From NCBI GenBank assembly GCA_934501435.1, contig CAKSTW010000008.1:1-64000 (forward strand): 64,000 nucleotides of DNA. The letters are read 5' to 3'. A model generated the notes under the pieces. It saw nothing but the letters and a program-made list of their open reading frames with translations. It ran no database searches and was not told the origin of the DNA. This DNA comes from an uncultured Eubacteriales bacterium. GTDB lineage: Bacteria > Bacillota > Clostridia > Oscillospirales > UBA644. Both the position numbers and the translations under genes were made by a program. Below, one piece after another: positions 16,893-25,617 of the stretch; within the stretch, counting starts at the first letter, position 1, and each line of letters begins with the position of its first letter.

Positions 16893-17213
16893 TTATATAT
16901 CCCCGTGTTCCGAAAGTATGTCGGCTATCGTTTCTTTGGTCTGATTCCCCGTTGAAAAGACCGAAAGGCGTCCGTCCCTGAAAAGCAGAAAAGACGGCAC
17001 GTTCATGACCCCGAACCGTTCCGCTATCTCGGGGGAGCGGTCTACGTCTATTTTCCCGACCGTTATTTCGGGGTGTTCTTTTGCTATTTCCATTACCGCC
17101 GGCTGAATTTTTTTCGCTTCTTCGCACCAGCCTGCGGTGAAATCGAGAAGCACGGGTCTTGCCGAAAGCGTTACTTCGTTTTCAAAATTTGCGGAGGTTA
17201 TTTCTATTTCCAT
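16893..17213 (-). CDS. thioredoxin-like protein lacking the second active-site cysteine
   Basis: A 106-residue thioredoxin fold: strand LLDFTAGWCEEAKKIQP, then VGKIDVDRSPEIAERFGV, and the cis-proline loop VMNVPSFLLF. The usual WCGPC is replaced by WCEEA, so only the nucleophilic cysteine remains. Such a monothiol protein cannot run the ordinary dithiol reductase cycle; it may act in glutathionylation-like or mixed-disulfide chemistry, or by binding. ATG 17213 has AAAAGGAGC upstream. It follows the pseudouridine synthase gene by 38 bp. Confidence 0.82.
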   Translation of the reverse strand: MEIEITSANFENEVTLSARPVLLDFTAGWCEEAKKIQPAVMEIAKEHPEITVGKIDVDRSPEIAERFGVMNVPSFLLFRDGRLSVFSTGNQTKETIADILSEHGDI

Positions 17214-17251
17214 TCCGATCGCTCCTTTTCGGAAATAGTATGCCCTCAAAA

Positions 17252-18145
17252 TTATGAAAATAAACTTCGCATATCTTCCGGAAGCGGCGCCGAAAAACAA
17301 AGTTTTTCCTTTGTGTCGGGGTGAAAGAGCGTTATTTCGGCGCAGTGGAGCGCGGGTCTGCCGATTTTTTCGTTTTCTTTTCCGTAGAGCCAGTCTCCGT
17401 AAAGCGGGTGTCCCTCCGCCGCAAAATGAACTCTTATCTGGTGCGTTCTGCCGGTATGCAGAATCACTTCCGCAAGCGACAGCCCGTTTTTCTCTTTCAG
17501 TATTCTATATTCCGTCACGGCTCTTTTGCCGTCGCCGTCGCAGACTTCTCTTTTAATTGTCGCGATTCCCGGGATACGTCTGATGTTTCTGTCTATTATG
17601 CCGCTTTTTTTATCGAAAATCCCGACAGACACGGCAAGGTATTTTTTTCCCGTCTGCCCGTTCTGCATTTCTTTGCGCAGAATGTCCTGCGCACGGGAGT
17701 TTTTCGCGATGACGCATACCCCCGAAGTGCCGCGGTCAAGGCGCGTGACGCATCGGAAGACGGATTTTTCGCCTTTTTTATCAAAATAATATGCGACGAA
17801 ATTCGCGAGACTGTCCGCAGCGTGCCCTTTCGACGGGTGGACCGGGACGCCCGCCGCCTTGTTTATTATAAGCAGGTCGCCGTCTTCATATATAATATCC
17901 ATATCGCCCTTTGTCGGGATTATGTTTTCGGACGGGGCTTCGTCTTCGAAATTTATTTCAACTTCGTCTCCCGTATGCAGAATTTCATTCGTATACGCTC
18001 TTTTTCCGTTTATTTTAATTCCGTCTTCGCTTTTTTTGAGACGTTTTATAAGCGCCGACGACGCTTCCATTTCCGTTTTTATGAAAATACCCGCTTTTAT
18101 CCCGTCAAAAGCCGCAGCGACCGTTTTTCTTACCGTTTTTTTCAT
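17252..18145 (-). CDS. RluA-family pseudouridine synthase
   Basis: A 297-residue enzyme with an S4-like N-terminal RNA-binding domain (residues 10-75, including LIKRLKKSEDGIKINGKRAY) and a RluA catalytic domain. The catalytic aspartate is in CVTRLDRGTSGVCV; HTGRTHQIRVH and HPLYGDWLYG are also family signatures. It converts uridine to pseudouridine in 23S rRNA or tRNA; RluD-like proteins are the nearest guess. It is transcribed from the promoter at 18173-18201. Confidence 0.92.
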   Translation of the reverse strand: MKKTVRKTVAAAFDGIKAGIFIKTEMEASSALIKRLKKSEDGIKINGKRAYTNEILHTGDEVEINFEDEAPSENIIPTKGDMDIIYEDGDLLIINKAAGVPVHPSKGHAADSLANFVAYYFDKKGEKSVFRCVTRLDRGTSGVCVIAKNSRAQDILRKEMQNGQTGKKYLAVSVGIFDKKSGIIDRNIRRIPGIATIKREVCDGDGKRAVTEYRILKEKNGLSLAEVILHTGRTHQIRVHFAAEGHPLYGDWLYGKENEKIGRPALHCAEITLFHPDTKEKLCFSAPLPEDMRSLFS

Positions 18146-18172
18146 TTGCCGTCCTCATAAGATGTTTTCTTG

Positions 18173-18201
18173 ATTTTATCAGAATATTCGCCCGAAGTCA
18201 A
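18173..18201 (-). promoter_or_regulatory. promoter of the pseudouridine synthase / thioredoxin pair
   Basis: TTGACT and TAAAAT, separated by 17 bp on the minus strand, lie about 28 bp before the RluA-family start codon. Confidence 0.55.
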
Positions 18202-18231
18202 TCATAGGCTTTAAGGAAAGGGGCGAACTCG

Positions 18232-19131
18232 GTGAAATATCTTAAAAAAATATCGCGCGGCATATATTTTCTCGCCGTGCTTTTTATAATTTTCGCGGGA
18301 CTCAGAGACGTAACGCTTTTCAATTCGGAGGTGTCTCCCGTCGTTTCGGAGGAAAGGGAAAAGGTCGTCCTTCCTATAATAATGTATCATTCGTTTCTGA
18401 AAGATCCGCGTTCGCAGGGGAAATACGTCCTTCCGCCGTCTCTTTTCGAAGAAGACCTCAAATATCTCAAGGAAAACGGATTTGAAACGGTGACGGTTTC
18501 CGACCTTGTCGCTTACTACGAAAACGGAAGTCCGCTTCCCGAAAAGCCCGTAATGCTGACTTTCGACGACGGCTATTACAACAATTATCTTTACGCCTAT
18601 CCTCTGCTTAAAGAGTATAACGCCAAAGCGGTGCTTTCGATAATCGGTATCTGCACCGAAAAATTTTCCGCGACGGAAGACGAAAACGCCAACTATTCGC
18701 ACGTTACATGGGACGAAATAAAGGAAATGAGCGACAGCGGGCTTGTCGAAATACAGAACCACAGTTACAACCTGCACACTCTCGACAAGGGGAGAAAGGG
18801 AGCGAGGAAAAAACAGGGCGAAAACGAACTTGAATATCGGAATATGCTCGAAGACGACCTCTCAAAACTTCAGGAACTCTTATACGAGCATTGCGGAATT
18901 ATCCCGACGGCTTTTACTTATCCTTTCGGGGCTGTGAGCGACGCGTCTTTGCCCGTAATCAAAAAAATGGGCTTTAAGGCTTCCTTTACCTGCCTTCAGA
19001 GGATAAACATTCTCGAAAGCGAAGAAGACCTTATTTTAATGAACAGATTCCTGCGGACGGGCGACGGGAGCGAAAAGTTCTTTTCGTCGCTCGGACTTGA
19101 AAAATATTACGGAAAGGCGGCAGAGGAATGA
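18232..19131 (+). CDS. polysaccharide deacetylase (membrane-anchored)
   Basis: A 299-residue NodB-domain protein with an N-terminal signal anchor (about residues 8-24). Motif 1 is VMLTFDDGYYNN (metal and catalytic Asp) and motif 2 is QNHSYNLHTL (metal His pair), followed by TAFTYPFGAVSD. It is predicted to remove N-acetyl groups from cell-wall sugars outside the membrane. The start is GTG 18232 with AAAGGGG upstream. ATGA overlap joins it to the next deacetylase gene. Confidence 0.87.
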   Translation: MKYLKKISRGIYFLAVLFIIFAGLRDVTLFNSEVSPVVSEEREKVVLPIIMYHSFLKDPRSQGKYVLPPSLFEEDLKYLKENGFETVTVSDLVAYYENGSPLPEKPVMLTFDDGYYNNYLYAYPLLKEYNAKAVLSIIGICTEKFSATEDENANYSHVTWDEIKEMSDSGLVEIQNHSYNLHTLDKGRKGARKKQGENELEYRNMLEDDLSKLQELLYEHCGIIPTAFTYPFGAVSDASLPVIKKMGFKASFTCLQRINILESEEDLILMNRFLRTGDGSEKFFSSLGLEKYYGKAAEE

Positions 19132-19964
19132 AAGAAAAACTTAAAAGGGGAATGAAGACCGTTTTGAAATTTATCGACGGACGGTGGCAGGAGATAACGC
19201 TCTGCACCCTTGCCTGCGCCTTTGCCGTTCTGCTTTTCGCCTGTTACGGCGTTTCTTTTCCGAAAACGAAAGAGACCGTCAGCGACTGGGGGCTTTCTTT
19301 CGGAAAGGAAAATTCCGCCCCGCAGGGAAACGTTTCGGCGGAGGAATTAAAACAGTACGGAGCGTATTTTATCGGAGATACGTCGCAGAAGAAAATTTAT
19401 CTCACCTTTGACGCCGGCTACGAAAACGGCTACACCGAAACGATTCTCGACACCTTAAAAAAGACAGATACAAAAGCCACTTTTTTCCTTGTCGGGCATT
19501 ACCTTAAAACTCAGCCCGCCCTTGTTGAAAGAATGGTAAACGAGGGGCATATCGTCGGAAATCATACCTATTCCCACCCCGATATGTCGAAAATCGCCGA
19601 TAAAGAGGCTTTCCGAAAGGAACTTGAAGAGGTCGAAAGCCTTTACAACACGATAACAACAAAAAAAATGCTTCGCCTGTACCGTCCGCCGCAGGGCAAA
19701 TTCAGCGTCGAAAACTTAAAAATGGCGAACGAAATGGGATATACGACCGTCTTCTGGAGCCTTGCATATCTCGACTGGAACAACAGCGACCAGCCCGACC
19801 CCGAAGAGTCGGTAAAGAAACTGAATTCGCGTATACACGACGGCGCGATAGTCCTTCTTCATTCGACGTCGGAAACGAATTCGAAAATTCTTGAAGAACT
19901 GATAACGACATGGAAAAGCGAGGGCTACACCTTCGGCACTCTTGACGAATTTTTGCCCGAATAA
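19128..19964 (+). CDS. PdaA-type peptidoglycan N-acetylmuramic acid deacetylase
   Basis: A 278-residue protein with one N-terminal membrane segment (about residues 23-43) and a NodB domain. The motifs YLTFDAGYENGYT, FFLVGHYL, GNHTYSHPDM and LYRPPQGKFS closely follow PdaA, which makes muramic delta-lactam in the spore cortex. The TFDAG spelling, rather than TFDDG, is typical of that clade. Translation is coupled to the upstream deacetylase. It fits with spmA and spmB later in the window as a sporulation-linked function. Confidence 0.87.
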   Translation: MKEKLKRGMKTVLKFIDGRWQEITLCTLACAFAVLLFACYGVSFPKTKETVSDWGLSFGKENSAPQGNVSAEELKQYGAYFIGDTSQKKIYLTFDAGYENGYTETILDTLKKTDTKATFFLVGHYLKTQPALVERMVNEGHIVGNHTYSHPDMSKIADKEAFRKELEEVESLYNTITTKKMLRLYRPPQGKFSVENLKMANEMGYTTVFWSLAYLDWNNSDQPDPEESVKKLNSRIHDGAIVLLHSTSETNSKILEELITTWKSEGYTFGTLDEFLPE

Positions 19965-19970
19965 AAATAT

Positions 19971-19995
19971 AAGGTGCTGCAATGCAGCACCTTTT
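19971..19995. terminator. terminator between convergent genes
   Basis: A 10-bp stem AAGGTGCTGC with a 3-nt loop, flanked by A and T tracts, lies between the PdaA-like gene and the convergent GH13 gene. Confidence 0.8.
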
Positions 19996-19996
19996 C

Positions 19997-21817
19997 CTAT
20001 TTAAGCAAAAAGAACGAATAAGGCGGGAGAGTAAGGGTTCCCGCTTTTATTTTTTCGCCCGACACAAGGTCTGAAAAATCGCGGTCGAGAGAAACTTTGT
20101 CTTCGGCGTTTTTGCCGTTGCAGACGGCGATAAGTCCGTTTCTCGAATATGCAAAAAGCGAATTTTCGCAAAGGACGGTTTCGACGTCTCCCGTTTTGAG
20201 TTCGGGGGTGTTTTTGCGAATATCTCCCATTTTGCGGTAGTGCGAAAGCAGGGTCTTATCTTCTTTTCCCCACGGGAAATATTTGCGGTTCAGGGGGTCG
20301 CGAAGCCCCTCGACGCCCGCCTCGTCCCCGTAAAAAACGGTCGGACAGCCCGGAAGAGTTGCTAAAATAAACCAGCCGAGCATGAGTTTTTTTATTGCGA
20401 GTTCTCTTTCTTCGGGAGAAAGTTTTTCCTTTGCCTGCCCTTCATAGTCGCAGTCGTCGGTCTTTACTCCGCCGAGAACCGAAAGTATCCGTTTCGTGTC
20501 GTGCGAGCCTATGATGTTCATAAGGCAGGAAAGCGACGGTTTCGGGTAGTTTTCTCTCAAAAGATTTATCGCGTCCGAAAGTTTTTCGGCGTTTCCCGAA
20601 TTCAGAAAACCGATGAGGGCGTCCTTTAAGACGTAGTTCATAACGCCGTCCATTTCGCCGCCCTGAAGATATTTGCGGCGTCTGCCGTTGTCCTCTTTAT
20701 TTGTCGCGTCCTCCCAGACTTCCCCGACGACGTAGGCGTCCTTTTTTACCGTTTTGACGGTCTTATAAAGCGCGTCGAGGAATTCGTCCGGTAATTCGTC
20801 CGCAACGTCGAGCCTGTATCCCGAAGCGCCGAGACGGAGCCATTTTTCAAGAACGCCGCCCCTGCCCGTCATATATTCGAGATAGTCGGGCTCGGTTTCG
20901 TTTACTTCCGGTAAAATTTTAATTCCCCACCAGGACGAATATCTGTCGGGAAACTCCTGAAAGGTGTACCATTTGTAATACGGCGACTTCTGCGACTGAT
21001 ATGCCCCGACGTCGGGGTAAGTTCCGTAGCGGTTGAAATAAATGCTGTCGTCCCCGGTATGCGAAAAAACGCCGTCAAGAATTATTTTTATCCCGTACTT
21101 TTCGGCAGACTTGCAGAGAGAGGAGAAATCCTCCTCGTTTCCGAGAACGGGGTCGATTTTTGTATAGTCGGCGGTGTCGTAGCGGTGGTTTGAATGAGCC
21201 TCGAAAATCGGATTGAGATAAATTATTTCCGCTCCGAGAGAAGCGATATACGGCAGTTTTTCTTCGATTCCGCGAAGCGTTCCGCCGAAAAAGTCGGAGG
21301 TGTCAAGGTCTCCGTTTTCTTCCCTTATATAGTTCGGAAGTTCGTCGGGGTTTTTGAATTTTACATATTTTTTCCGTTCGGGAAGCGGCGGCTCGCCCTT
21401 TTTGAAAAAGCGGTCGGGGAATATCTGATAAATTATTTTTCCCGCAAATTCCGGCGCGGCGTTCCACCCTTTAAGGTAGACCGTCTGCTGCCACGCTTTT
21501 CCGTTTTTGACGGCGGCGCCATTGTCGCCTCTGCCGTAGACGGTTTCCCGGCCGTTTTTGTCGGCAATAAAGGTGTACCAGTAAATTCCCGCGGCAAGCG
21601 GCGGAATTTCGGCGGTGTAAAAATCCGTTCCCGCATAACTTCCGTCAAGCGTCATTCTGATTTTTTCGGCGGGCTTTTTGTCTTCGCTGAACATCAGATA
21701 AAGGTCTGTCAGAGCCTCTCTTCTCGAAACCGAAACTTTGAATAAAATCGGCGTTTCGCTTTCCGCGGCGCCCGCGGGGGTTTTATGAAATTTGTCGTTT
21801 GCGTTGAATAAAAACAT
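19997..21817 (-). CDS. GH13 alpha-glucan hydrolase (neopullulanase / cyclomaltodextrinase-like)
   Basis: A protein of about 606 residues with an N-terminal beta-sandwich (CBM34-like, residues 1-125), a GH13 barrel and a C-terminal beta domain. Catalytic residues are the nucleophile Asp in GYRLDVADELP, the acid Glu in VVGEVWED and the Asp in IIGSHDTKR. It probably trims maltodextrins or glycogen from the inside of the cell, as no signal peptide is seen. ATG 21817 is 5 codons inside the longest frame and has AAAGGA upstream. It lies behind glgA but is separated by a terminator. Confidence 0.86.
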   Translation of the reverse strand: MFLFNANDKFHKTPAGAAESETPILFKVSVSRREALTDLYLMFSEDKKPAEKIRMTLDGSYAGTDFYTAEIPPLAAGIYWYTFIADKNGRETVYGRGDNGAAVKNGKAWQQTVYLKGWNAAPEFAGKIIYQIFPDRFFKKGEPPLPERKKYVKFKNPDELPNYIREENGDLDTSDFFGGTLRGIEEKLPYIASLGAEIIYLNPIFEAHSNHRYDTADYTKIDPVLGNEEDFSSLCKSAEKYGIKIILDGVFSHTGDDSIYFNRYGTYPDVGAYQSQKSPYYKWYTFQEFPDRYSSWWGIKILPEVNETEPDYLEYMTGRGGVLEKWLRLGASGYRLDVADELPDEFLDALYKTVKTVKKDAYVVGEVWEDATNKEDNGRRRKYLQGGEMDGVMNYVLKDALIGFLNSGNAEKLSDAINLLRENYPKPSLSCLMNIIGSHDTKRILSVLGGVKTDDCDYEGQAKEKLSPEERELAIKKLMLGWFILATLPGCPTVFYGDEAGVEGLRDPLNRKYFPWGKEDKTLLSHYRKMGDIRKNTPELKTGDVETVLCENSLFAYSRNGLIAVCNGKNAEDKVSLDRDFSDLVSGEKIKAGTLTLPPYSFFLLK

Positions 21818-21833
21818 ACTTTTCCTTTGCATT

Positions 21834-21857
21834 AAAAAAGCCCCGCAGGGCTTTTTT
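21834..21857 (-). terminator. terminator of the glycogen operon
   Basis: The stem AAAAAAGCCC with loop CGCA yields a U-tail on the minus strand immediately behind glgA. Confidence 0.8.
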
Positions 21858-21858
21858 A

Positions 21859-23292
21859 TTATTTAATACCGAGAGCGTCTTTATAGAAATCGAAATAGTT
21901 TCCGGCGGCTTTGTCCCAGCCGAAATCGCATTTCATCGCCTTCTTTTTGAGGGCTTTCCAGCCGTCTTTGTCGTTTCTGAACATATCGACGGCTCTGCCG
22001 ACCGTATAAAGCAGTTCGTGAGCGTTATAGTCGGGGAACGAAAATCCGTTTCCGCCGTACTGCACGTCGGTAATGCTGTCCTTTAAGCCGCCCGTTTCCC
22101 TGACAATGGGAATTGTTCCGTAACGCAGGGCAATCATCTGGACAAGTCCGCACGGTTCGCTCTTCGACGGCATTAAGATCATATCGGCGCCGCCGTATAT
22201 CCTGTCGGCAAGCGCTCCGTCAAAGGTTATCCTCACTTCGAGTTTGCCTTTGTAGCGGCTTGCGGCGTATCTGAAAAAGTCCTCGTATTCTCTGTCTCCC
22301 GTGCCGAGAACGACGAGCTGCAACGGCATATCCATAAGCTGCGAAAAAATCCCGCGGACAAGATCTATCCCTTTATGGGAAACAAGCCTTGAGATTATCG
22401 CGACAACGGGGACGGTGTCGTCCTGCGGCAGGTTCATTTCCTCCTGCAGTTTCTTTTTGTTGAAAGCCATTTTCGCAGGGGAGCGGTAGTTGAAATTCGC
22501 GTAAAGGTGCGGGTTTGTTTCGGGATTTATCCTGTCGTTGTCTATCCCGTTCAGAATTCCGCAGAATTTATACTGATGTTCCCTTATTATCGCGGAAAGT
22601 CCGTGGGCGTAATAGGGATATGTCAGTTCTCTTGCGTAGTTCGGGCTTACGGTGTTGACTTTGTCGGCGGCGACTATCGCCCCTTTCATCAGGTTTATAC
22701 AGCCGTTAAACGTAACGGTGTCGCGGTCTCCGTCTCCGAGCCCGAAAACGTCGCCCAATATCGCTTCGTCATACTGCCCCTGATACTGAATGTTGTGTAT
22801 GGTGAATATCGCTTTCGTCGCCGAAAATTCGTTTTTCCATTTATAATATCTTTTGAAAAGAATGGGAACGAGCGCGGTATGCCAGTCGTGCGAATGGATT
22901 ATATCGGGGTAGAAACCGAGCCTTTCGAGAATCTCGAGGCACGCCTTCGAAAAGAACGAAAAGCGTTCTCCGTCGTCGTAAAAGCCGTAAAGTCCGTCGC
23001 GTCTGAAATAGTGTTCGTTGTCGATAAAATAATATGTCACGCCGTCTTTTTTCAGTTCGAAAACGCCGCAGTATATGCTTCTCCACGCAAGGGGGAGCAT
23101 GAAGTCGAACTTATAGGTCATTTCCGACTTGAAAGTTTCGGCGGTTTTTTTATAAAGCGGCAGAACGACTCTTACGTCGTTATTTTCGCCTTCGATTTTA
23201 GCAAGCGCTTTCGGCAAAGCCCCGATGACGTCGCCGAGACCTCCCGAAACCGCAAAGGGATAACATTCCGACGCCGTAAAAAGTATTTTCAT
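21859..23292 (-). CDS. glgA: glycogen synthase (ADP-glucose)
   Basis: A 477-residue GT5 glucosyltransferase extending alpha-1,4-glucan from ADP-glucose. The N-terminal domain begins MKILFTASECYPFAVSGGLGDV, HSHDWHTAL follows, and the C-terminal domain has the acid-rich SKSEPCGLVQM motif. The usual KxGGL lysine after PFA is replaced by valine (PFAVSGGL), an unusual change at a nucleotide-binding position. ATG 23292 has AAGGAGAC upstream. It is the last gene of glgB-glgC-glgD-glgA. Confidence 0.93.
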   Translation of the reverse strand: MKILFTASECYPFAVSGGLGDVIGALPKALAKIEGENNDVRVVLPLYKKTAETFKSEMTYKFDFMLPLAWRSIYCGVFELKKDGVTYYFIDNEHYFRRDGLYGFYDDGERFSFFSKACLEILERLGFYPDIIHSHDWHTALVPILFKRYYKWKNEFSATKAIFTIHNIQYQGQYDEAILGDVFGLGDGDRDTVTFNGCINLMKGAIVAADKVNTVSPNYARELTYPYYAHGLSAIIREHQYKFCGILNGIDNDRINPETNPHLYANFNYRSPAKMAFNKKKLQEEMNLPQDDTVPVVAIISRLVSHKGIDLVRGIFSQLMDMPLQLVVLGTGDREYEDFFRYAASRYKGKLEVRITFDGALADRIYGGADMILMPSKSEPCGLVQMIALRYGTIPIVRETGGLKDSITDVQYGGNGFSFPDYNAHELLYTVGRAVDMFRNDKDGWKALKKKAMKCDFGWDKAAGNYFDFYKDALGIK

Positions 23293-23302
23293 TGATGTCT
23301 CC

Positions 23303-24415
23303 TTATATAATGCTTCCCTTGACCGCGACAAACGGATAGTTCTCCGTTCCCGAAAGCGTCTGTCCGGGGCGGACGACCGTCTTTTTGTCGAGAATACAGT
23401 TGTTTATAACGCAGTTTTCGTTGATTATCGCGCCGTGCATTATGACGGAATTTCTGACAACGGTATTTTTCGCGATATAAACTTCTCTTCCGAGAACGCA
23501 GTTTTCAACGCTTCCCATTATTACCGCGCCGTTCGCGATAAGGGAATTTCTGACCGACGCGCCGTTCATATATCTTGCGGGAGCGGCGTCGTAAACTCTC
23601 GTATATATCGGTCTGTCCTTCTGGCAAAGTTCGTCCCTTACTTTTCTGTCGAGAAGTTCGAGGTTCGCTCTGAAAAAGTCGGGGGTCGAAACTATCTGTC
23701 TTGCATACCCCGTAAATTCGTAACCGACTATTTTGAGGTCGGCGGCGTTTACCGCAAGAATGTCTCTTTCAAAACTCTGAAGACCCGTTGCGAGCGCTTC
23801 GTCGATTATCTTGAGCAGGAGGTCTTTTTTCAAGAGCCACATCGACATCGAAAGGTTCTGAACGCCCGACGGATGTCCTCCGACGTGCGTTTTTACGCAG
23901 TTTCCGCCGGTAATTTTATAGGTGACGAGTTTTTCGCCCGAAAATTCGCTTATGTCGACCTTGTGATAAACCGCCGTGATATCGGCGTTGTTTTCCTTAT
24001 GGAAACGCAGAACTTCGGCATAGTCCATATTGCAGACGACGTCGCAGTCGGAAAGCACGACGTAATCTTCTCTTGCTCTTGCAATGTAGTTATATACGTT
24101 TTTGAGGGCTTCGAGCCTGCCCGTATAAAGAGATCTTCCCGCAGCGGTGCTGTAAGGCGGATAGATGGTAAGCCCGCCGAATTTTCTCGAAAGATCCCAT
24201 TCCTTGCCGCTGCCGAGGTGACTTGTGAGCGAATGGTAATTGTTGCGCGCGACAACTCCGACCGTCGTTATTCCGGAGTTCGTCATGTTTGAAAGAACGA
24301 AGTCGATAAGGCGGTATCTTCCGCCGAACGGAACCGCTCCGAAAGTGCGTTCTTTAGTGAATTCGGGAAGGTGATTGTCGTGGATATTCGAAAAGATAAT
24401 TCCTATCGCGTTCAT
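23303..24415 (-). CDS. glgD: GlgD, paralogue of ADP-glucose pyrophosphorylase
   Basis: A 370-residue nucleotidyltransferase-like protein with a C-terminal left-handed beta-helix. The N terminus GIIFSNIHDNHLPEFTKERT lacks the catalytic GGxGxRL loop of GlgC, which marks it as the regulatory-type partner in the GlgCD heterotetramer of Firmicutes. It keeps PFGGRYRLIDFVLSN. It overlaps glgC by 4 bp, fitting equimolar production. Confidence 0.93.
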   Translation of the reverse strand: MNAIGIIFSNIHDNHLPEFTKERTFGAVPFGGRYRLIDFVLSNMTNSGITTVGVVARNNYHSLTSHLGSGKEWDLSRKFGGLTIYPPYSTAAGRSLYTGRLEALKNVYNYIARAREDYVVLSDCDVVCNMDYAEVLRFHKENNADITAVYHKVDISEFSGEKLVTYKITGGNCVKTHVGGHPSGVQNLSMSMWLLKKDLLLKIIDEALATGLQSFERDILAVNAADLKIVGYEFTGYARQIVSTPDFFRANLELLDRKVRDELCQKDRPIYTRVYDAAPARYMNGASVRNSLIANGAVIMGSVENCVLGREVYIAKNTVVRNSVIMHGAIINENCVINNCILDKKTVVRPGQTLSGTENYPFVAVKGSII

Positions 24416-25617
24416 AATATGTCTCCCTCCTCGCTTCTGTCGATTATTTCGCCGGCTTTGATTATTTCGCCCGGTTCTATTTTACTGTCCGCTCCGATAA
24501 CGGTTATCTTTCTTTCGGCGCAGTTTTTGCAGGGTTCGCCGACAACCGCGTTTTCGCCTATTTCAACGTTCTGCGCGATTATCGCATTGTAAACTTTCGC
24601 GCCTTTTTTAATTAAGGCGTTCTGCATTACGACCGAATTTTCGATAAGGGAATCTTCTTCCGTTTCGACTTTATAGAAGATGACCGAGTCTTTTATTTTG
24701 CCGTTAAGTTCGCTGCCCTCCGAAACTATCGAATTTACCGTTTCGGCGTTTTTGCCTGCGTAATGAGGGGGCGCGACAGGGTTTCTTGCATATATCTTCC
24801 AGTCGGGATCGCTTAAATTCAGGTTCGAATCAGAGAGAATATCCATATTCGCTTCCCAGAGACTTTCGATCGTTCCGACGTCTTTCCAGTATCCGTCAAA
24901 GGCGTAGGCATACATTCTTTCGCCGTTTTCGAGCATTTTCGGAATTACGTTCTTGCCGAAATCCTTTGAAGAGTTTTCGTCCTTTTCGTCTTCGATAAGA
25001 TATTTTTTGAGTTTATCCCAGCGGAAGATGTAAATACCCATAGAGGCAAGCGTCGAACGCGGCTCTTTCGGTTTTTCCTGGAATCCGTTTATCTTTTCGC
25101 CGTCCTCGGTGCAGACTATTCCGAAACGGGAAGCCTCTTCCTTCGGAACGTCGATGACCGCTATCGTTATGTCGGCGTTTCTTTCTTCGTGGAAAGCGAG
25201 CATCTTCGAATAGTCCATCGTGTAGATATGGTCGCCCGAAAGGATAAGGACGTATTCGGGGTCGTATTGCTCAATAAACCCTATGTTCTGATATATGGCG
25301 TTCGCCGTTCCCTCATACCATTGCGAACCTCCCTTTCTCTGATACGGAGGCAGGATATAAACGCCTCCGTAAAGACGGTCGAGGTCCCACGGCTGCCCGT
25401 TTCTTATATAGCGGTTGAGAGCCAGCGGCTGATACTGCGTCAGAACTCCGACGACCGAAATGTTGGAGTTTATGCAGTTTGAAAGCGGAAAGTCTATTAT
25501 TCTGTACTTACCGCCGAAAGGAACCGCGGGTTTTGCAACGTTTTTCGTCAAGACGTGGAGCCTGCTGCCTTGTCCTCCCGCGAGAAGCATCGCGATACAT
25601 TTTTTCTTTTGAATCAT
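24412..25617 (-). CDS. glgC: glucose-1-phosphate adenylyltransferase
   Basis: A 401-residue catalytic subunit making ADP-glucose from glucose-1-phosphate and ATP, the committed step of glycogen synthesis. The nucleotide loop LAGGQGSRL, KPAVPFGGKYRIIDFPLSN and the metal site ILSGDHIYTMDY are intact. The C-terminal beta-helix repeats are clear (for example IENSVVMQNALIKKGAKV). It overlaps both glgB and glgD by 4 bp. Confidence 0.96.
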   Translation of the reverse strand: MIQKKKCIAMLLAGGQGSRLHVLTKNVAKPAVPFGGKYRIIDFPLSNCINSNISVVGVLTQYQPLALNRYIRNGQPWDLDRLYGGVYILPPYQRKGGSQWYEGTANAIYQNIGFIEQYDPEYVLILSGDHIYTMDYSKMLAFHEERNADITIAVIDVPKEEASRFGIVCTEDGEKINGFQEKPKEPRSTLASMGIYIFRWDKLKKYLIEDEKDENSSKDFGKNVIPKMLENGERMYAYAFDGYWKDVGTIESLWEANMDILSDSNLNLSDPDWKIYARNPVAPPHYAGKNAETVNSIVSEGSELNGKIKDSVIFYKVETEEDSLIENSVVMQNALIKKGAKVYNAIIAQNVEIGENAVVGEPCKNCAERKITVIGADSKIEPGEIIKAGEIIDRSEEGDIL

